A DNA stretch of 64,000 nt from Enchytraeus crypticus (GCA_905160935.1 CAJHZI010000191.1:1-64000), one strand, 5' to 3'; counted from the stretch's first letter, positions 1 through 10,522 are shown. Program-made: numbers and translations. Notes: a model not told the origin generated them from the letters alone.

Positions 1-25
1 ATATATATATATACATATATATATA

Positions 26-135
26 CTGGACCGCGGATCAGTATATGCGGGGTTCAAATCCCGGGCTCGCCCGTCACTGACATCTCTTTCGAGTGAGGAA
101 ACTGACGTTAACATTAGCTTTACCAGCTCTTTTAT
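26..135 (+). repeat. SINE-A copy, tRNA-like, 5'-truncated
   Basis: SINE-A is my name for the commonest short repeat here. Its consensus has a head with GTGGCGAAGTCGG, then ACCGCGGATCAGTATGTGC, a polymerase III B-box-like GGTTCAAATCC, GGGCTCGCCCGTCACTGAC and a tail with GAAACTGACGTTAAC. This copy lacks the head and follows an (AT)n tract at 1-25. Confidence 0.8.
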
Positions 136-174
136 CAATGGTTGGCATTGATGTCCTTCTTTTTATCTGCTCAT

Positions 175-245
175 GACAACAACTGCAAGAACAATTATAA
201 TGCTACTGTCATCGATGACAGCATCGAGCACTATTGAACCAAATC
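175..245 (-). repeat. LINE 3'-tail fragment
   Basis: On the minus strand this matches the 3' end of the LINE at 27.5-28.6 kb, with a shared segment around AATAGTGCTCGATGYTGTCAT. Only the extreme tail is present and there is no coding part. Confidence 0.6.
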
Positions 246-643
246 CAAGTAGGCGAATAAAAAAGGGATATCAAAACAGTGCACAAACAATAATCCAGAA
301 AATCAGTCCAACGGTAGGGAATTAAAGACGGGTCCAATAGAGAACAATTTGACAAGAAAAAGAAAGTCACTGATCATTATATTTGATATATTTGATCTAT
401 ATCCATATGTTTCAGAAGATTGCCTCAAGCTTCAAAATATTACTGTAATTAAAATTAAAAATATCTTAAAATATCTTTAAAACCGTCGTAAGTGTTTAAT
501 GGTACTTGGTAATTGCAATAGACGGCTTTAGCATTTGATAGCATTCAAGCTGATTTAGTTCACAGATGAAAAAATAATGATAGTTGTAGATGTTGTCATG
601 GACATGTAGATAAGTACGTTGTTGTTGTTGTTGTTGTCAACAG

Positions 644-890
644 GTGCAGACCTATCTGACTCATAAGGGTCAAAGACTGGCAGGTAGCGAGGCTGAGGGT
701 GACTGCTACCTGGAGTTGAGCAAAGAAAGTGAAGTCACTGTAGCCAATGGCAACGATGACGTCACAGTTACCAATGGCAACGGCGATGACTCACATCTGA
801 CGGACGAATGGAACATTTACGTGAACAAAGCCTGCCCTCTAGGAGAAGAGCTGTACGTGAATGTTGCTGATGCAGTTAACAGGATCACAG
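644..890 (+). CDS. SACS: SACS exon a (first in window)
   Basis: This exon starts after a (GTT)n tract ending in tcaacag and ends at a gtaatc donor in phase 1. It encodes 82 residues, from VQTYLTHKGQ to the codon split before GRLLKQ. It includes an acidic, Asn/Asp-rich stretch with the near-repeats VTVANGNDD and VTVTNGNGDD, which probably arose by slippage, followed by a conserved-looking WNIYVNKACPLGEELYVNVA segment. The (GTT)n repeat replaces a normal polypyrimidine tract at the acceptor. Confidence 0.8.
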
Positions 891-3800
891 GTAATCTATG
901 GTCGATTTCATTTAAAAAGACTTTGCTAGAGTAGGCTATAAAATCCTGTTGTATAAAAATTAGTGAGTTAGAAGAGAATTTAATTGAAATGTTCTTAAAT
1001 TCAATTGGAATTTATTTAATTTCATTAAATCCTTCAAGATTCCTATAAAAATTGTTACTAATTATTTTGATGTCATTCACTTCTGCTACTCCAGTCTTTG
1101 CTTATATAATCTGCTATTTATCATAATGATGGATTAGTTAAACTCTCATTAGCATTTCAAAAATGAAAATTTAACATTTTTCTGAGAAAGTTTCCCATAA
1201 AACTTCTGGATGACTAAACGAACACGAAGCATCTTATCTCTGTGAAGTGGAGAGATGTTTCGTATGATGTAAACTTGCAACTTTGAGTTAGTGTTAATTT
1301 TGATAACATGTTACCATGCTGAAATGTAATGAGTTAGTGTTAGCTTTATTAACTTGTTAACAGATCGAAAGATAAATGTGTTAGTGTTAATTTTGTTAAT
1401 TTTTTAACAGGCCAAAATGTAATGAGTTAGTGTTAATTATGTTAACTTGTTACCAGGTCGAGATTGGTTAGTGTTAATTTTGGTTAACTTGATATCAGGT
1501 CGTCTCTTGAAGCAGTACTCGCACCACATTCAGTCAATGCTCGCTTGCCCGCCTCATTCTATATCTAAAGTGCTCGACCGGCTCAAGGTTCGACCCGACC
1601 ATCAGCTGAACGGGTCGGGGGCCAAAGGCACCGGCAGCGACGAGTCTCACCAATCAGCGCTCCCCACCAGTGGCTCATTCATTCCCATTGAAGAGCATCA
1701 CCTGCTCAGAGAGGATTTTGAGAGCTTTGATGTAGGTGAGTATGTGGGATACGAACTAGAGGACGAATTAACTGGTGAACCAACCATTATATACGCTATA
1801 ATACTCAAGAAAGTTGTGGCAGCCGAAGGCCAGGGAGAATCACCTGAGAGACACTCGTCATCGTCATCTCGTTTGAAGGAGAGCTATGTGATAAGCGTTG
1901 GTGAGGATAGAGAGCCTGTCACAGCCTCGAACTCTGAGCTCTACAAGTTCTACAGGGTGGATCAAATAACTGCTGAGTCATCGTCCAACAGAGAAAGTCC
2001 GCCTAGAAGTAGCTCCAACTTAAGATCTGGGTCTTCTTCCAGCGCTAAATCGATTAATCAATCAGAATCAAAGCTGCCAAATTCATTTAGCGATTTTCTC
2101 GATCAGATTAATGGAGAGAAGAAAGAAGAAAAGAAGGAATTGGTGATTAGTGAGAGCAAGGACTCCACGTCTGCTCAACAGAGATCTCTTGTTGTTTCTA
2201 AGAAGATATTGACAGACGGTAGAGTGGTCGGAGTTAACAGCAATCAAATGAAGATGCCGAACAATCACCCCAGAGCTTCAACGAGCAATGATTCAGATTT
2301 GAAAGGTGAGGGAGAGGTGAAGGAAGAGGCTGAAGTGGAATATATTACTGATGAACAGGTGAGACTGGAAGTGACTGAAATCTTAGAGGAAGCTTGGACT
2401 CTTCCGGAGAAACAGAGGAAAAAGGTTCGCACACTAGTTACAATTAATTTAAATGTTAGACCATTTCAATTGCACTCTACATTAGCTTAGTATAAACGAA
2501 ATTCTTAGACCATTTCAATTGCACCTTAAATTAGTTTAGTATCAATAATATTATTCGAAAATACATCAGTGATGGCGACCCAAGAATTTGAATCCTGCAC
2601 CTTCTGATTCTCAGTTACTGACCGTATTTTTGTCTGTGGCTATGAGCTAAATGTGGGCTAACCGAACGTAAAATATTTGTTGTTGTGTACCAGATGAATG
2701 GGCGAGTTGGCAGCAACCAACATCAGAACAGAAAGGGCATTCGGTTGATTGACGCCTAGTCTCAAGACATGTTAACAAAAATTTCTAATCCCGACCATAG
2801 TTAAACTGCGATTCTAGTGAAGATGATAATGATGGTGACTGTGGCCTCTTTTGAAATGCTCAAGGCTAACGCCTAGTTTAAAGTCAGTTTCCTCTATATT
2901 TTGCGACTGAAAAATAATGATTCTCTATTTTCCGCAATCAATCCATCAATCAATCAATAAGAATTTAACCTCCGATTCCTCGCCATAAGGCAATATCAGG
3001 GACATTTCTTGCAGACTCTGCACAAACAGACGTCAAAACACCACGCTCAAAAGTAAACAAGCATTATAGTGAAATGATCAACTGTGTTGATATCTATCAC
3101 TTTTGATACCACATGTTTAAACCGTTACCAAATTTAGACCATTTGCCGTGTAACCAGTCCAGTGAATGTCCGAGATTTAACTCTCAGATCAGCGCGGCTG
3201 GGATTCGAATCCTCTAGAGTTTAATTCACCTCAGGATCTGTCACTTAAAACTTCATGATGTTACCTCTACGCTATTAAGACTCAGTCCTTTGTTGTGTCG
3301 TACAACAGGTGATCAAGAGACTACTGCTCAAGTGGCACCCAGACAAGAACCACGGGGATGAGGAGTTCGCCACGATCATCACTCAGCACATCTACCAGGA
3401 AGTGGAGAGGCTGGAGTTAGGACTGCCTCGCGCCATGTCGCCCGAAGAGTTCCGAAGTAGCAACGTGTCCAGTGACCCGCGGAATCCGTTCAGCGGAAGC
3501 GAGAGCTTTCAGCGGAACTTCTACGACGCCTACAAGTTCTACTTCGAGCAGATGAACCAGCGAGCCAGAGAGCACCGCGAGAACAGAGAAAGGTACAAAG
3601 AGAACTTCCACAGAGAGTATCAGTCCTATCAGTCGTCGTCTTATCAGTCGTCTAATCAATCCAAATCATCGCAGAATTTCAATCAAAGAAGCTCGAGTCA
3701 TAGTAATAGCACTGCTGGCGATGCAAATAGAGGCACGACAAAGAACGGAGCCGGTGAAGAGCAAGGAAGTGGCTATACCTTTGAAGTGCCTCCGACCTTC

Positions 3801-6050
3801 GCGAGCACAAATCCCCAGCCCGCCCAGGCTAGGAGATTCTTGAGGCAGGCCCAGGAGGACTTGTGGTCGGCTGAGAATGATCGAGAGACGAACACAGAGA
3901 AACCTGCCCACGAGTGGGTCTGCTTCAAAGCTCACCAGGTGGCGTGTTTAGTATTTGCAATTTAATTACTGCTCTTTTTAAAACTTAAACGAATGGAAAA
4001 TAGTCTATTCATCTCCCGACCCTGGTTAAACTGAGTTTTAAGGGAGGATGATGATGATGATGAATTACTGTTCTTTTTAAAAGTTAAAAATCATATGTTA
4101 TGTTCATTACTGATGATGACCATGGATATCTTTGATATCTATCACATATACTATAACCTTCTTAAACCGTTGGGCAGTTTATCATCAATTGTCAGTAGAA
4201 CTGGTCCCTTAAATGTCCTATATATATTTACTCTTCTATCAGTTAACCCAAGAACGCAAAACCAAACTCTCGATATCGTGATCTCAAAAACGCCATGTAA
4301 AGTTTCGTGATGTCACTGAATTGTTCAAATTATAATTTTCGAAGTAGGCCTAATTGACCGGCGTTTTCAAATCCAGTATTTGAAATATATTGTTGGTTCA
4401 CTGAAGTGGAGACATTACCTTGGATTGAGGAGGTTTGTCCGTTGTGTCCTATCACCTCTCAGAGATCTGAGTGAACTCAGAGTCTGCATTCAGTATTACT
4501 ACTAGAGAATGCGATGACATCCAAATCTGTCAGAACATCATGTTGATGTGCATTTAACCTTTCAAAAAGTATAAGTTAATACTAAGTGTTTTAACACTGA
4601 ATGTTGAATTCCTTTAATAGCGTAGGGGTAACATCATGAAGTTTTAAATGGCAGATCATGAGGTGAATTGAAACCTCGTGGGTTCGAATCCCAGCCGCGC
4701 TGATCTGAGAGTAAAGTCCCGGACATTCACTGGATTCACTGGGCTGGTTACACGGAAAATGGAATATATTGCCTAACGGTTTAAACATGTGGTATTAAAA
4801 AGTGATAGATATCAACATAGTTGATCATTTCACTATAATGCGTGTTTACTTTTTTACTTTCAAATTAATAGGACTTTTCTGGAATTTTAGCTGTTGATAA
4901 TCGACCTGAATCACCTGCTAGTATTATACACGCATATTTATCATAGAAGTTGATGGGTTTTTAAAATTATCACAATTCTTGACAGTCAATGCTATCAGGG
5001 TATTAGCTACGATAAGGGTTACTATAAAGTTGGTAGCTTACAGAAGGGTTCCGTTAGGTTAGCACTAGATAAATTTTGGTTTCGGAGCTAGCATTAGACT
5101 TAATTATATTTCAAATTATTTCATGCTCTATAGTTTAGCCTTAGGATTAAAAGAGGCTACATTTGCATCACTAGTTTGTAATATATTGTGGTTACCGCCA
5201 TATCATCTAAATTAGCATTAACTGCATTTAATTTACTAGAGATTTGCTACCGATATTATGGATCTTTCATTTGACATGTCGAAATATGAAATTTTGATTA
5301 TTTTAATACCATACGGAAGACTCTAGTAAATCTCTTTCGTCTCCATGACTTCAATATTTCTTTGAGTTGAAGGTTAGTGTAGCATAAGCAGTGGTTAAAG
5401 TAGGAAGTCAGAGCTTGGGGAACGGTCATAATTTTTCGGACCCCTGTATTGTTTTTATAGATCTCCTAGTATCTAATGTGAACCCTTAGAAGGGGAACGC
5501 ACCTCAGAAAAAAGAAAGCTAGATGAACTGAGTTTCTCTACGTTCCTATCCACTTTAACCACAGGGCATAAATAGTGCAGATAGACTCTCCGATACTCCA
5601 CTTTATATGAGCTTTGCGAAAACATAGAGTCTGCTTCATAATTAATTATACAGATTAATTAATTATTAATTAACTGACAGACTGATCGATTAACTGAATG
5701 ATTGATTACTTCTTTTATTATTGACTGATTGATTGATTGATTGATTGATGCAGGCTGCTGAGAAAGCTCTCAAGGCCGCTCAGTTTTTTGTCGACGCTAT
5801 CGTCAGCTACAGTCACGACCTTGTCGTGCTCGCCGCTTCGCTCGAGGACGTCAAGCTGCGTCAGTTGGCGCAGAGACTACAGCGCATTGTCGGCAACTCA
5901 TCCAAGCTCTACAATCCTGATCCCATCGACTTCATCGTCATCCCTCACGACGAGTTCACTCAACAGATGTCGCAGGAGGCTGTGAGCATAGCAGACAGCC
6001 TGCTCCAGCACGTCAGGGAGCTGATAGAGCAAGAGGCGCAGCACTGTTGA
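644..6050 (+). CDS. SACS: Sacsin (SACS) orthologue, last four exons
   Basis: Sacsin is a very large neuronal co-chaperone that ends in a DnaJ-like domain and a HEPN domain. Four exons join in phase: 644-890, 1499-2424, 3309-3938 and 5754-6050, together 2100 nt or 699 codons plus a TGA stop. The order of landmarks matches the vertebrate sacsin C-terminus as I remember it: a segment containing LACPPHSISKVLD, a GEYVGYE segment, the J-domain helix with WHPDKN, a Ser/Gln-rich linker, a VPPTF motif, and the HEPN helices with EWVCFK. All introns are GT-AG. The window starts inside the gene, so the first exon here is internal and the upstream exons, with the Hsp90-like repeats, lie outside. Poorly conserved Ser-rich linkers at residues 150-330 and 470-530 of the fragment are longer than in vertebrates. 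The family call is firm; the exact splice sites are inferred. Confidence 0.9.
891..1498 (+). other. SACS intron with 46-bp minisatellite before the acceptor
   Basis: This is the intron between SACS exons a and b. Its first 390 nt are plain AT-rich sequence with nothing recognised. The last 214 nt (1285-1498) are about five tandem units of roughly 46 bp built on GAGTTAGTGTTAATTTT; unit starts are near 1285, 1331, 1378, 1424 and 1466. Four of the units end in an acceptor-like cag, at 1361-1363, 1408-1410, 1454-1456 and 1496-1498. Confidence 0.8.
1499..2424 (+). CDS. SACS: SACS exon b
   Basis: This 926-nt exon begins after gatatcag in phase 1 and ends at a gttcgc donor in phase 0. It carries the sacsin-like LACPPHSISKVLDRL segment, the acidic EDFESFDVGEYVGYELED segment, and then about 150 residues of Ser/Lys/Glu-rich linker. 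It closes with EEAWTLPEKQRKK, the helix that leads into the J domain of the next exon. An alternative acceptor at 1454-1456 would extend it by 42 nt in frame (see findings). Confidence 0.85.
2650..2860 (-). repeat. SINE-C copy
   Basis: On the minus strand the end reads (ATC)n, then CTAGTTTAACTATGGTCGGG-like sequence, then a body with CCAACCGAATG and CTGATGTTGG. The same body recurs on the plus strand at 15972-16140 and 55281-55510. It lies in the intron between SACS exons b and c. Confidence 0.7.
3060..3290 (+). repeat. SINE-B copy
   Basis: SINE-B has a GTGAAATGATCAACTRTGTT head, a middle with CCACATGTTTAAACCGTTA, GCGCGGCTGGGATTCGAATCC (B-box-like) and a tail with AACTTCATGATGTTACC. This is the most complete forward copy. 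It lies close upstream of the acceptor of SACS exon c. Confidence 0.75.
3309..3938 (+). CDS. SACS: SACS exon c: DnaJ-like domain
   Basis: The exon opens with VIKRLLLKWHPDKN, which contains the His-Pro-Asp tripeptide that J proteins use to stimulate Hsp70 ATPase. A Tyr/Gln/Ser-rich low-complexity linker follows. The exon ends with the conserved VPPTF motif, the RRFLRQAQEDL helix and EWVCFKAHQ, the first HEPN helix. The acceptor is caacag and the donor is gtggcg, phase 0 at both ends. GC content is clearly higher than in the flanking introns. Confidence 0.9.
3995..4065 (-). repeat. SINE-C fragment
   Basis: A short 3' piece: (CAT)n followed by the minus-strand form of the CAGTTTAACCAGGGTCGGGA box, in the last SACS intron. 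Confidence 0.6.
4598..4850 (-). repeat. SINE-B copy, inverted
   Basis: This is the reverse complement of the 3060-3290 copy over nearly its whole length, including the GATTCGAACCCACGAGG segment. The two copies flank SACS exon c in opposite orientation about 1.3 kb apart, so the pre-mRNA could fold across that exon. Confidence 0.75.
5389..5564. mobile_element. Short hAT-type MITE, 176 bp
   Basis: Inverted ends CAGTGGTTAAAGTAGG and the complement of CACTTTAACCACAG bound a 176-bp non-coding element. Flanks AGCATAAG (5381-5388) and GGCATAAA (5565-5572) share GCATAA and look like a decayed 8-bp target duplication. CAGTGGTT ends with an 8-bp duplication are typical of hAT transposons. It lies in the last SACS intron. 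Confidence 0.75.
5754..6050 (+). CDS. SACS: SACS terminal exon: HEPN domain
   Basis: This exon encodes the last 98 residues and the TGA stop. The helical sequence AAEKALKAAQFFVDA, then LRQLAQRLQRI, and the closing IPHDEFTQQMSQEAVSIAD segment match the C-terminal HEPN domain of sacsin, a small nucleotide-binding and dimerising domain. The acceptor gatgcag follows directly on a (TTGA)n repeat at 5728-5750. Confidence 0.9.
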   Translation, partial: AAEKALKAAQFFVDAIVSYSHDLVVLAASLEDVKLRQLAQRLQRIVGNSSKLYNPDPIDFIVIPHDEFTQQMSQEAVSIADSLLQHVRELIEQEAQHC

Positions 6051-6192
6051 GACGTGCCCGATAGGTTGTTCTGAGGAAGATATGGACGCTAAATCTCTGT
6101 TGATTGATGTTTGACTATACATTCTGCCATAAAGGAAGTGGTGAAAGTCTGATAAGTCAAAATGAAATTAGAACTCCAAAGTGTGGAGAAAG

Positions 6193-6397
6193 TTTATGCG
6201 AAAGTGGCTAGTGAAGAAAGTGACTTGTGAAGAAAGTGGCTTGTGAAGAATGTGACTTGTGAAGAAAGTGACTTGTGAAGAATGTGATTTCAACTGATTT
6301 GTGAAGAATGTGACTTGTGAAAAAAGTGACTTGTGAAGAATAAGTCTTGTGAAGAATGTGACTTGTGAAGAATGTGACTTGTGAAAAAATAACTTGT
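6193..6397 (+). repeat. 15-16-bp minisatellite in the SACS 3' UTR
   Basis: About twelve imperfect copies of GTGACTTGTGAAGAA lie 140-350 nt after the SACS stop codon and before the first AATAAA. Units vary at one or two positions (GTGGCTTG, GTGATTTC, AAAAAAG). If the 3' UTR runs to 6501, the array is transcribed. Confidence 0.85.
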
Positions 6398-6500
6398 GAC
6401 GGGAGAATTTGTCAATGACGATTGACTTGGCTTTGATTGGTTTTTTTGCTGTAAGAAGTCAAGATTATCTTTCACGTACTCTAACATCTTTATGTGTGAT

Positions 6501-6506
6501 AATAAA
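6501..6506 (+). terminator. Candidate poly(A) signal of SACS
   Basis: AATAAA lies 451 nt after the SACS stop codon and is the first canonical hexamer downstream on the + strand. A later hexamer at about 8295 could give a longer 3' UTR. No transcript evidence is available. Confidence 0.45.
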
Positions 6507-7609
6507 TGTTAAAATCTAGATCAATATCACAGAATTATCTCGGCAATCCAAGAAGACACTAATTAGATCAGTATCTAATGCTAATCTAATAAGATATTAG
6601 AGATATTTATTATATTATATCGCTATTCGTATTAGTATTTTGCAGTCTTTTAGGCAAATGCTTTACTAAAGTTCTATTATGGAATTTTTGGTGCTGCTCA
6701 ATGGATTACTAAGATTTGCTGAGCATAATCTAATATATCTTTAATCGTTAATGCTTATGTGGTTACGTCAAATTATCTGTACAGAGTCGGCTGCTTTCAG
6801 ATTCATATATAATGTGTAATCACATCGAATTGTTTTGAGTTCTTTTCATCAACGGTTTCTAGAGGCTAGGTCATGCAAGTGTATGAGAAGTTGAAGCATA
6901 TTCACTGTTTGATAAAACGTTTGAAAGTAATACATATAGAAACGTTAATATAAAATATGCCTAATTGAAGGAGCATCAAAGAATAATTTTTAGACTTTTA
7001 CATAGGTCTGTATTTAAGCTGTAAATGTGAATTTAAGAATTGTTTCTGTACAAAACGGATACTTGAAAAGTAGGTCCGTCTTTGCTTAGAACTCATGCTA
7101 TCCTGCTTATCAGTCAAGCTGTCTCCCAATTCCATCATCTAACTGAAGCAGTTTTAGGCTACTGTTTGAAATACTCGAGACTGTCTGTGTGTATCGAATT
7201 GTTATAATACATATAGATAGAATCAATTTGAATCATTTAAAGATAAATTTATTGTTTCTCGTTTTTAGAGGCATTTAAATATATATACTTTCACTTAAAG
7301 AGGTATCTATAAAGCAAGATTATTATTGTTTAATTTCATCAACAGATTTTAAAGCCCTCTGTTCTTAATTTATTGCGTGTTTGTATTAGTAAACAACGCT
7401 GCTCAAACTAAATGCTTAGCTTCACAATTTTGTGTCCTCTTTTCTAAGCGAATTTGTTTTTTACTTTTTTAATGTATAGTTCTTGGCTAATGTCATAATC
7501 ATAGGGTGTTATTGTCTTGCATGCATTTGTGTAGTTATATTACTGTTTTGTATATTTTGTTATTTTTAACGGCGTTACTGCTGATTCTACCCGTGCTTTT
7601 GATATTGCT
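6507..7609. other. AT-rich stretch, nothing recognised
   Basis: There is no convincing reading frame, known repeat or structured motif in these 1.1 kb downstream of SACS. Part may be 3' UTR if the signal at 6501 is not used. Confidence 0.6.
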
Positions 7610-7617
7610 GTTTTAGG

Positions 7618-8132
7618 CAGTGGTTAAAGTATACCTTTTCTGTAGCGGGATCCCTAAAAATTATCCGGGCCCCTAAAAAATTTTCTGGGCTCCAACATTT
7701 CTTCCGGGTCCCTTAGAATAACATCCGGGCCCCATACATCATGTGTGACTCTGCGAGCCATTAATATTATACCAGATTAGGCCTATATATAATTAATTGA
7801 GAATACACCAAATTGAATCAGATAATAATCAATTTCAAATATACAATTAAGCAAACAAAAATACATTAAGAAAATTTAACCATAAGGATTTTTTTGCAAA
7901 AACTACAACCTCTACATTTCTTACAAACAAATCTTGCTATTTTGTGGGGATATAGGTTAAGCATCATTTTATTTTTTTCTGAAACTGGATCGATAGTGTA
8001 TTACGAGAGCCCACAAGTCTTTTAAGAGATCCCGCTAGAAAATTTAACAAAATTGTTGTTGGATCTCTATTGCTTACAATCTGTGGGCCCAGGATCGCAG
8101 ATCCCACGGGATCCCGCTTACTTTAACCACTG
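7618..8132. mobile_element. hAT-type MITE, 515 bp
   Basis: The ends CAGTGGTTAAAGTA and TACTTTAACCACTG are perfect inverted repeats, and the flanks are an exact 8-bp target duplication, GTTTTAGG (7610-7617 and 8133-8140). There is no coding capacity. It belongs to the same family as the 176-bp element at 5.4 kb but has a longer interior. CCGGGCCC-like blocks repeat near the left end. Confidence 0.88.
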
Positions 8133-8369
8133 GTTTTAGGAAAGACTTCATTAGCGTAGAGACTTAGGAAAGTTAGTGATAGGTTAATTTTTTGTTTTAA
8201 CGAATCTCGTGTGTTTTATACAGTAGAATGAGTATGTGTTATTGTACATTTATCAGACTTCTTCGCAAATGTTGTCATTGGCTATGCATATTGACAATAA
8301 ATTAAAGTATTGCTAAAATGTTTTGTACTACATAAAATTGTACTTTTGCCATGTCAACTAATCGTGTTT

Positions 8370-8463
8370 GTGCATACTTCTTATTTCAGTCTAAGAGAAA
8401 TCTTCGAATTTCTCTTGTGCATACTTCTTATTTCAGTCTAAGAGAAATCTTCGAATTTCTCTT
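8370..8463. repeat. 47-bp perfect tandem duplication
   Basis: Two identical 47-bp copies, each starting GTGCATACTTCTTATTTCAG, stand head to tail. Each contains the inverted repeat AGAGAAAT/ATTTCTCT. The lack of any difference between copies points to a recent event. Confidence 0.85.
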
Positions 8464-9526
8464 AGTTAGAGCATATTGAAAGTTTTATAGATTCCTATTT
8501 GTGGATGATAAATTTGATTATACTGCTTGTGACGTAATTAGATAATGGCTTAATGTGAAAACTCTAAACTTATATTATTTGTTAACCTTATTTTGTCATT
8601 TGAAAACCTTTACATTGTCTTAATGAGAGCATAATGAAATTTTGGAATAATTTTCATTTCGTGGATATATATAGTATCTATATATATAGTATCTCAATGT
8701 TGACTATGCACACGGTATAACTAGATTTTCTATCATCATTCAGTCTTGAGATAATGCAAGGTATTGTAAAATTGACTCAGTTGTACACAAAAATTTTCAA
8801 ATCCGTTAACGCATTATTCTAAATCTAAATATTAATTCCACCAATGCGTCAGAGCCTTCGGGCTTGTATGTCCATTTTTCACGTCGTTCTAAGCATGCTG
8901 TATAGTATTTTATAATATTCTGAAAATTTGTGATAATCATCTATTCTAATATAACTTTATGATTACCAGATAGCCAAAGCTCTGTCGGTATGAACGCAAC
9001 TGACTCTCTCAGAGCCGGTAATTGTTCCTTCGACTTCTTGACTACGTAGCTAGTGAGAAATTGAGCAGGCTATTTAGTTGAATTGAAAATATGTGAAACA
9101 TAAAATTGGGTAAATAGAGATGGGAATTTTATGAATTTCCAGAGTTCGGGTTCGGTTCGGTTCGTTGAAAATGAAAGTTCGGTTCGGTTCGGGTTCGGTT
9201 AGCAGTTGACAATTTGAGAGTTCGGTTCGGTTTCGTTTCGTTGAAAATGTAAGTTCGGTTCGGGTTCGGTTCTAACAAGGTTTCAGGTTCGGTTCGGGTT
9301 CGGCTTGCTTCCACTTCGCAAGAGTTCGATTCGAGTTCAAAATGGTTTGGTTTGGATAATGTTGCAATTGTTTAACTTTGCTTATAATAATCATGGTTAT
9401 GACAAACATGCTTAAAATGGTTTATGGTAAATATTCTTAGCACTTCATTAAGTCATAATAGCTGCCACATTTTTTCACATGTGTAAAAATATGACAATGA
9501 AAAAAGGAGAGAAGTGGTATTTATTC

Positions 9527-9792
9527 TTGTCTTCTTCTTCAGTGCACTGCCAAGTGGCAGGTTCAAGGTACATATTCATACTCAAAGTCTGCTTTCTTGC
9601 TCCATAAGAGCACTCTTTAGATCAGCAAGTTAATCCCTTCACAAAGGCTATGCCTTATTCATACCTTATCCAGCCTATGGCTTGGGAACATTATGGCTTC
9701 TGAGGTGATTTCCCGTTGCCTTCCTCAGTTGGGTGGATTAATTATCATTTAATTCTGGGGGAAAATATTTCATGGTGAGGTGGGTCCCCTAA
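9527..9792 (-). repeat. SINE-D inserted in hAT copy 1
   Basis: The insertion is bounded by the 9-bp duplication TATTTATTC (9518-9526 and 9793-9801). The undisturbed site is visible in hAT copy 2 near 18360. The minus-strand 3' end carries CCTGCCACTTGGCAGTGCACT, shared with the LINE at 20.6 kb. The other clear copy is at 30283-30480. Confidence 0.82.
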
Positions 9793-10402
9793 TATTTATT
9801 CCTGTACATTTCTTAAAATATTGTAAGTTGACCAACAAATGTTCATAATATAGATATTTAGCTTTATTATTGTATCTGAAATATTCTCCTTGATTATAAC
9901 GAGCAAATAGAATGCTTCATCAAATTTTAAGTTTTTATTGTCACTATAGGCCTATATATATTAGATACGTTTATAATTAAATGAAAATGTCTTGGCTAGA
10001 ATTTGATCCAATATTTCAGAGACAACGTGCAATTGAGTAACATAAAAATGTCAAATAAAGATGATTTGGTGAACACGTGTACTTCCTTAGAAAAGTGATC
10101 TTAATCTATACCGTTTGTTATCAACTGACCAGTAATAATCTTCATAATTTACCTTAGGGTCTCAAATTTGAAACTCTCAGATCAATTATGAAGTTACGAA
10201 AATAGTTATGAAATTATTGCTTTGCTATGGTGCAAAATTATTGACTCCAGATAGCCTTAACACATATAGAATGTCATATATAATTATTTGTAAATCTGGC
10301 TGCAAAAATGTTAAGGTAGCACACTAAAATGAGAAAAAAATCATAATTTGAAATTAACAAGAACAAATCCACCTAGATCGAGTCCAGCATTTCAGATTTT
10401 AT

Positions 10403-10522
10403 GGGATACTCTCATCACTTTTGTCTCTTTGATGTTAATCTTCATTCCATATTTCAATGCCGTATCATTCAGACTATCCAATATCTTCTGTAGGCCCGTC
10501 TCGCTTCCCGCTACTATTCCTT
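10403..10522 (-). other. LINE reverse-transcriptase fragment captured inside hAT copy 1
   Basis: On the minus strand about 40 codons read VAGSETGLQKILDSLNDTAL and then YGMKINIKETKVMRVS. This matches the segment after the FADD box of the LINE at 20590-21806. The same piece sits at the same place in hAT copy 2, so it moved with the hAT element. The frame is still open in both copies. Confidence 0.8.

Noticed and set aside
9129-9314. Glu-Pro-Asn-Arg-Thr repeat protein
   Set aside because: Translation of the TTCGG subterminal array of the hAT-like element; the same frame recurs in every copy.
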